Origin: JAJOKK01 sp965370555 | GTDB taxonomy: Bacteria > Bipolaricaulota > Bipolaricaulia > UBA7950 > UBA9294 | Assembly: GCA_965370555.1 (NCBI GenBank) | Contig: CBDUVB010000025.1 | Span: forward strand, 1-20,769 | Length of the DNA stretch: 20,769 nucleotides | Direction of reading: 5' to 3' | In this document: piece after piece, positions 17,531 to 20,769 of the stretch | How positions within the stretch are numbered: position 1 is the stretch's first letter | How the letters are laid out: each line of letters starts with the position of its first letter | Position numbers and translations under genes: made by a program | Notes under the pieces: model-generated | What the model saw: the letters and a program-made list of their open reading frames with translations, nothing else | What the model was told of the DNA's origin: nothing | Databases searched by the model: none

Positions 17531-19621
17531 ATGGTAAGCGCTGAACCAATGGAATTCCGAATTGCCAGTTCCTTCACAGATAGCCTCGCTAAGCTGACGG
17601 ACCAAGAGCAGAAGGCGGTCAAGACCGCGGCCTTCGATTTACAGATGAACCCGGCACATCCGGGGATGCAATTCCACCGCGTCGAGCATGCCAAGGACCC
17701 CAGCTTCTGGTCGGTAAGGGTCAGCTCCGACCTTCGACTGATCGTGCACAGAACAGGAAAGAGCCTCATGTTGTGCTACGTTAGTCATCATGATGACGCT
17801 TACGACTGGGCGAGGCGACGCCGACTCGAAACTCATCCAACGACAGGCGCAGCACAACTGGTGGAGATTCGCGAGACTGTTAAGAACATCATCATCCCGC
17901 GGTACGTTGAGGCGGAAGCTGTTGCCGAACCCAAGGCCGCCCTGTTTGCCGATGTGGAGGAGAAAGAGCTGCTGGGATACGGAGTACCGCCCGCCTGGCT
18001 GAAAGATGTCTTCGATGCGACCGAAGACACGATACTTGACATCGCAGACCATCTTCCCGAAGAAGCTGCCGAAGCCATTCTGGAGTTAGCTGTTGGTGGT
18101 AAACCGCAAGTGGCAGAACCAGTTGGGCCTGGTGTTGATCCCTTCGATCACCCGGACGCACAGCGACGATTCCGGGTGATGACGAATGTGGAAGAGCTTG
18201 AGCAGGCGCTCGATTACCCGTGGGAGAAGTGGACGGTCTTCCTGCATCCGGCGCAACGCCAATGGGTAGAACGAGACTACGGCGGTCCTGCGCGCGTTTC
18301 GGGATCAGCCGGAACCGGGAAGACGATCGTTGCCTTGCATCGGGCCGTCTTCCTTGCGCGCACTTACCCCAATGCCCGCGTATTGTTCACGACATTCTCA
18401 GAAGCATTGGCCAACGTACTACGCACGAAACTCCGGCGCCTCATTGGCAACGAACCTCGATTGGCCGAGCGTCTCGAAGTGCACTCGATGGGTGCAATTG
18501 GTCGGAGGCTCTACGAGCTGAATGTTGAGAAACCACTTATTGCATCGCGCGATGCAGTGCAGCAGGCAATTGAGAAGGCTTCAGCTGCTGCCGGAAACAG
18601 TCGATTTAGCCTAAGATTTCTGCTTACCGAGTGGGAGCAAGTCGTCGATGCATGGCAGCTTGCGTCTTGGGAGGAGTACCGCGATGTCCTGCGCCTTGGC
18701 CGGAAGACCCGCCTACCCGAAACGTATCGAGCCGTTCTTTGGTCGATCTTCGAGTGCGTCCGCGATAGCCTGCGGCAACAGGAGCTTGTGACGTATTCCG
18801 AGATCTTCAGTCGCCTTGCGGAGAAGCTCTCCGAACACACGCACCCACCGTTCGACTTCATCGTCGTTGACGAAGCTCAGGACATCACCGTCTCGCAGCT
18901 TCGATTCCTTGCAGCGATCGGTGCGGATCGCCCGAACGCTCTTTTCTTCGCTGGCGACCTTGGACAACGGATCTTCCAACAACCCTTCTCCTGGAAAGCG
19001 CTCGGAGTCGACATCCGCGGTCGTTCGAGAACGCTTCGTGTCAACTACCGAACCTCCCATCAGATTCGCTTGCAGGCTGATCGCCTGCTCGATCCGGAGA
19101 TCGCTGATGTCGATGGGAACACTGAAGAACGCCGAGGCACTGTGTCCGTCTTCAACGGACCCAAACCCACGATCATGGCACTAGAGACTCCTGGCCAGGA
19201 GATTGAGATTGTGAGCCAATGGCTGCGCGAGCGGATTGAGGAAGACCTGATGCCTCACGAGATCGGCGTTTTCGTGCGCAGTACAAAGCAGCTCGATAGA
19301 GCGAAGCAAGCTACGGAGGCCGCAGCATTACCATACAAAGTCCTTGACGAGAACGTCGAGACAGCAAGTGGATACGCGTCCATCAGCACCATGCACCTCG
19401 CCAAGGGATTGGAATTTCGTGCTGTGGTCGTCATGGCTTGCGATGACGAGGTGATCCCTTCGCAAGAGCGAATAGAGACAGTAGCTGACGACGCCGACCT
19501 CGAAGAAGTCTACAACACCGAGCGGCACCTGCTCTACGTCGCCTGCACCCGTGCCCGCGATCATCTACTTGTGACAAGCGTTGACCCACCGTCAGAGTTT
19601 CTGGATGACCTGCAAATGTGA
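17531..19621 (+). CDS. UvrD-like helicase with N-terminal RelE/ParE-like domain
   Basis: 696 residues. Residues ~7-97 look like a RelE/ParE toxin fold: FRIASSFTDSLAKL, then FWSVRVSSDLRLIVHR, then MLCYVSHHDDAYDWARRR. A linker rich in acidic residues follows, and then a superfamily 1 helicase: GSAGTGKT at 258-265 (motif I), VDEAQD at 446-451 (motif II), RVNYRT (motif IV), STMHLAKGLEFRAVVV (motif V) and YVACTRARDHLLV from 669 (motif VI). It is expected to translocate on or unwind DNA with the OLD-like nuclease. Whether the toxin-like domain cleaves RNA, binds the ribosome or is only structural is unknown. ATG 17549 is an alternative start; neither has a strong Shine-Dalgarno. It is the last island gene and is followed by a hairpin. 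Confidence 0.9.
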   Translation: MVSAEPMEFRIASSFTDSLAKLTDQEQKAVKTAAFDLQMNPAHPGMQFHRVEHAKDPSFWSVRVSSDLRLIVHRTGKSLMLCYVSHHDDAYDWARRRRLETHPTTGAAQLVEIRETVKNIIIPRYVEAEAVAEPKAALFADVEEKELLGYGVPPAWLKDVFDATEDTILDIADHLPEEAAEAILELAVGGKPQVAEPVGPGVDPFDHPDAQRRFRVMTNVEELEQALDYPWEKWTVFLHPAQRQWVERDYGGPARVSGSAGTGKTIVALHRAVFLARTYPNARVLFTTFSEALANVLRTKLRRLIGNEPRLAERLEVHSMGAIGRRLYELNVEKPLIASRDAVQQAIEKASAAAGNSRFSLRFLLTEWEQVVDAWQLASWEEYRDVLRLGRKTRLPETYRAVLWSIFECVRDSLRQQELVTYSEIFSRLAEKLSEHTHPPFDFIVVDEAQDITVSQLRFLAAIGADRPNALFFAGDLGQRIFQQPFSWKALGVDIRGRSRTLRVNYRTSHQIRLQADRLLDPEIADVDGNTEERRGTVSVFNGPKPTIMALETPGQEIEIVSQWLRERIEEDLMPHEIGVFVRSTKQLDRAKQATEAAALPYKVLDENVETASGYASISTMHLAKGLEFRAVVVMACDDEVIPSQERIETVADDADLEEVYNTERHLLYVACTRARDHLLVTSVDPPSEFLDDLQM

Positions 19622-19632
19622 GGGTGTGGCCA

Positions 19633-19661
19633 CCGGCTCCATTGCAACGGCGAGGAGCCGG
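19633..19661 (+). terminator. Hairpin at the end of the island operon
   Basis: CCGGCTCC (19633-19640) and GGAGCCGG (19654-19661) form a perfect 8-base stem with a 13-base loop, 11 bases after the helicase stop codon. No T-run follows (GAAAATTGA instead), so it is not a textbook intrinsic terminator. It could still end or stabilise the island transcript. Confidence 0.4.
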
Positions 19662-19666
19662 GAAAA

Positions 19667-19695
19667 TTGATCCGGTCGCCCAGGCAAACTAAGAT
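19667..19695 (+). promoter_or_regulatory. Promoter of prsW-like gene, leaderless type
   Basis: TTGATC (19667-19672), a 17-base spacer, and TAAGAT (19690-19695), ending 9 bases before ATG 19705. The -10 is identical to the TAAGAT proposed for dprA and the geometry is the same. No Shine-Dalgarno is present. Confidence 0.5.
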
Positions 19696-19704
19696 CGTCT
19701 TACG

Positions 19705-20619
19705 ATGAGCCTCTTCGTGCAAACGATCTACCTCGCCTCGGGATTGTCACTCCTCTACATCTTCCTCCTCTATCGCACCAATCCCTTACGCCGCCTTCCC
19801 GCAACAACGGTGACAGTAACCTTCACCCTAGGGATGATCGCGTTGATCCCGGTCACCCTCATTCATCGTCTTCTCCCGCTCGACGGAGGAGGGCCGTTCT
19901 TCTCGGCCTACGTCTCCGCCGGGTTGATCGAGGAGGGGGTCAAGTTTCTGGTCATGGGTTTCACAATCTGGCGGTTCAGGTTCCCTGATCTAGCTGAGCC
20001 TATTGATCTCGTCATCTACTTCGGGATCCTTGGGGTGGGATTTGGCGTCTACGAAGACTTTTGGTACCTCTTTGGCGGATCCTACCCGTTTTGGTCCGCA
20101 GGTAAGAGCGTGGAGTTTCACCGTGCCCTTCAGGGTCTCCTCTTTGCCCGTTCATTCCCTGGGCATATATTGTTCAACGCCCTTGCCGGTTACTTGGTCG
20201 GCCGCGCTCTTTTCCTCACGCGCTTTCGCGATCGGCTTCCCTGGCTCGTGGGAGCGTTTCTCCTCGCGGTCGGTCTGCATGGTTCGTTCAACCTGATCGC
20301 CACCTTCGGCGGGACGATCCCACTCCTCTCCTATATCGTCCTTCTCATCGGTCTGTTTCTTCATCTGCGGCAAAGAGCCCTCGCACGTTCGCCGTTCCGG
20401 GCTCTAATCGAACGGTTCAAGGGGGAAGAAGTGGAGTGGCCCTATCCACGTCCTCCGGCCGACTACCTGTTTGTAGAAGGGTTCTCATGGCCAGGAAAGC
20501 CAAAAGGGGGGATGTTTCAAGCCTTTCCGATAATTCTATCTCTCCTCATCCTCTACCCGTTCCTGGTAGCGACAATATATCTCGTGCAGCGCACCCTACT
20601 GTGGGTCATTGGGGGGTAA
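19705..20619 (+). CDS. PrsW-family intramembrane metalloprotease
   Basis: 304 residues and strongly hydrophobic, with eight or more membrane segments. PrsW-family residues are present: the EExxK motif as Glu76-Glu77-Lys80 in LIEEGVKF, Glu117 in FGVYED, His154 in FPGHILFNALAGY, and His192 in VGLHGSFNL. In Bacillus subtilis PrsW cleaves the anti-sigma factor RsiW at site 1; other members' substrates are mostly unknown. No sigma/anti-sigma pair is visible here, so its target cannot be named. A cytoplasmic basic stretch near 220-245 precedes a last membrane helix. The codon style matches the left flank, so it is probably a host gene. Confidence 0.85.
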   Translation: MSLFVQTIYLASGLSLLYIFLLYRTNPLRRLPATTVTVTFTLGMIALIPVTLIHRLLPLDGGGPFFSAYVSAGLIEEGVKFLVMGFTIWRFRFPDLAEPIDLVIYFGILGVGFGVYEDFWYLFGGSYPFWSAGKSVEFHRALQGLLFARSFPGHILFNALAGYLVGRALFLTRFRDRLPWLVGAFLLAVGLHGSFNLIATFGGTIPLLSYIVLLIGLFLHLRQRALARSPFRALIERFKGEEVEWPYPRPPADYLFVEGFSWPGKPKGGMFQAFPIILSLLILYPFLVATIYLVQRTLLWVIGG

Positions 20620-20665
20620 AATGTGGCTCTTTATCGTTTCGAGTGGGTAACTAATGAGAAAGGAT

Positions 20666-20722
20666 CAAGCGCCAAGACTTTCGCAGAGGTACAAAACTGT
20701 TTCACCACGAAGGACGCCGAGT
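20666..20722. repeat. Possible dispersed-repeat fragment
   Basis: GCGCCAAGACTTTCGCAGAG and, after a short gap, TTTCACCACGAAGGACGCCG resemble, from memory, the CACGAAGG / CGCCAAGACGC intergenic repeat phrases scattered through many environmental bacterial genomes and often mis-called as short Arg-rich proteins. No second copy exists in this window, so the call rests on recognition only. The rest of 20620-20769 shows no gene I can support. Confidence 0.3.
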
Positions 20723-20769
20723 AGAGAGGAGGCGCGCAATTGTTTAGGACAGTGACTTCCGATGTATCC

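Larger units (their letters stand above)
7608..19621 (+). other. Accessory defence island (six co-directional ORFs)
   Basis: All genes from 7788 to 19621 are defence-type: a restriction helicase/nuclease, an AlbA_2-HATPase protein, a DNA methyltransferase, an OLD-like nuclease and a UvrD-like helicase. They share one direction and mostly short gaps. Codon style differs visibly from the flanks: fewer CTC/CGC runs, and more GAA, CGT and mixed third positions. No integrase, transposase, tRNA or clear flanking direct repeat was found, so the mode of entry is unknown. The limits are set by the cdsA stop and the prsW promoter and are approximate. Confidence 0.75.

Noticed and set aside
20621..20755. 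Short ORFs after prsW (ATG 20621, 9 codons; ATG 20654, 33 codons)
   Set aside because: No Shine-Dalgarno or family match; the second is the Arg-rich translation typical of the dispersed repeat phrase.
1..20769. CRISPR arrays, tRNA or rRNA genes, insertion-sequence ends, att-type direct repeats
   Set aside because: Looked for by eye on both strands; the only regular direct repeat is the in-frame 12-base x4 in the AlbA_2 gene, and no cloverleaf or long terminal inverted repeats were seen.

Overview
The window is a block of bacterial chromosome of high GC content (about 60% by eye) interrupted by a 12 kb accessory island. The housekeeping genes are ordinary bacterial ones: dprA, ndk, valS, folC, uppS and cdsA. 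No rRNA or marker phylogeny is available, so the lineage is not fixed. The compact operon, GC-rich codon choice and apparent leaderless promoters would suit a deep-branching or thermophilic, probably uncultured, lineage (Bipolaricaulota-like is a guess only).

Layout. Positions 1-326 (minus strand) hold the first part of an FxsA-family membrane protein gene, divergent from dprA. From about 428 to 7607 on the plus strand runs a tight cluster dprA-ndk-valS-folC-uppS-cdsA, with junctions of 12, 117, 0, -13 and -4 bases. A strong set of inverted repeats lies in the ndk-valS gap. From 7608 to about 19621 lies the island, all on the plus strand: a type III-like restriction helicase/nuclease (res, broken by a one-base frameshift), a micro-ORF, a Schlafen/AlbA_2-HATPase protein with wHTH tail, a beta-class DNA methyltransferase, an OLD-family ATPase/TOPRIM nuclease, and a UvrD-like helicase with a RelE/ParE-like N-terminal domain. 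From 19705 chromosomal-style sequence resumes with a PrsW-family intramembrane protease gene. The final 150 bases hold only short ORFs and what looks like a dispersed-repeat fragment.

How the genes work together. The host cluster covers DNA uptake/recombination (DprA), nucleotide balance (Ndk), tRNA charging (ValS), folate polyglutamylation (FolC), and lipid carrier and phospholipid synthesis (UppS, CdsA). The island reads as one defence operon. Its first three large genes resemble a modification-dependent restriction module; its last two resemble a class 2 OLD nuclease plus UvrD helicase pair, as in Gabija. The combination, with a toxin-fold domain fused to the helicase, is the best candidate for an under-described system. 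Because res is frameshifted, the restriction arm may be dead here while the methylase and the OLD/helicase arm remain intact.

A second result concerns host gene expression. The three host genes that begin transcription units (fxsA-like, dprA, prsW) each carry TTGnnn-N17-TANGAT placed exactly 9 bases before the start codon and no Shine-Dalgarno, implying leaderless mRNAs. The island genes have either spaced promoters with leaders or Shine-Dalgarno sequences.
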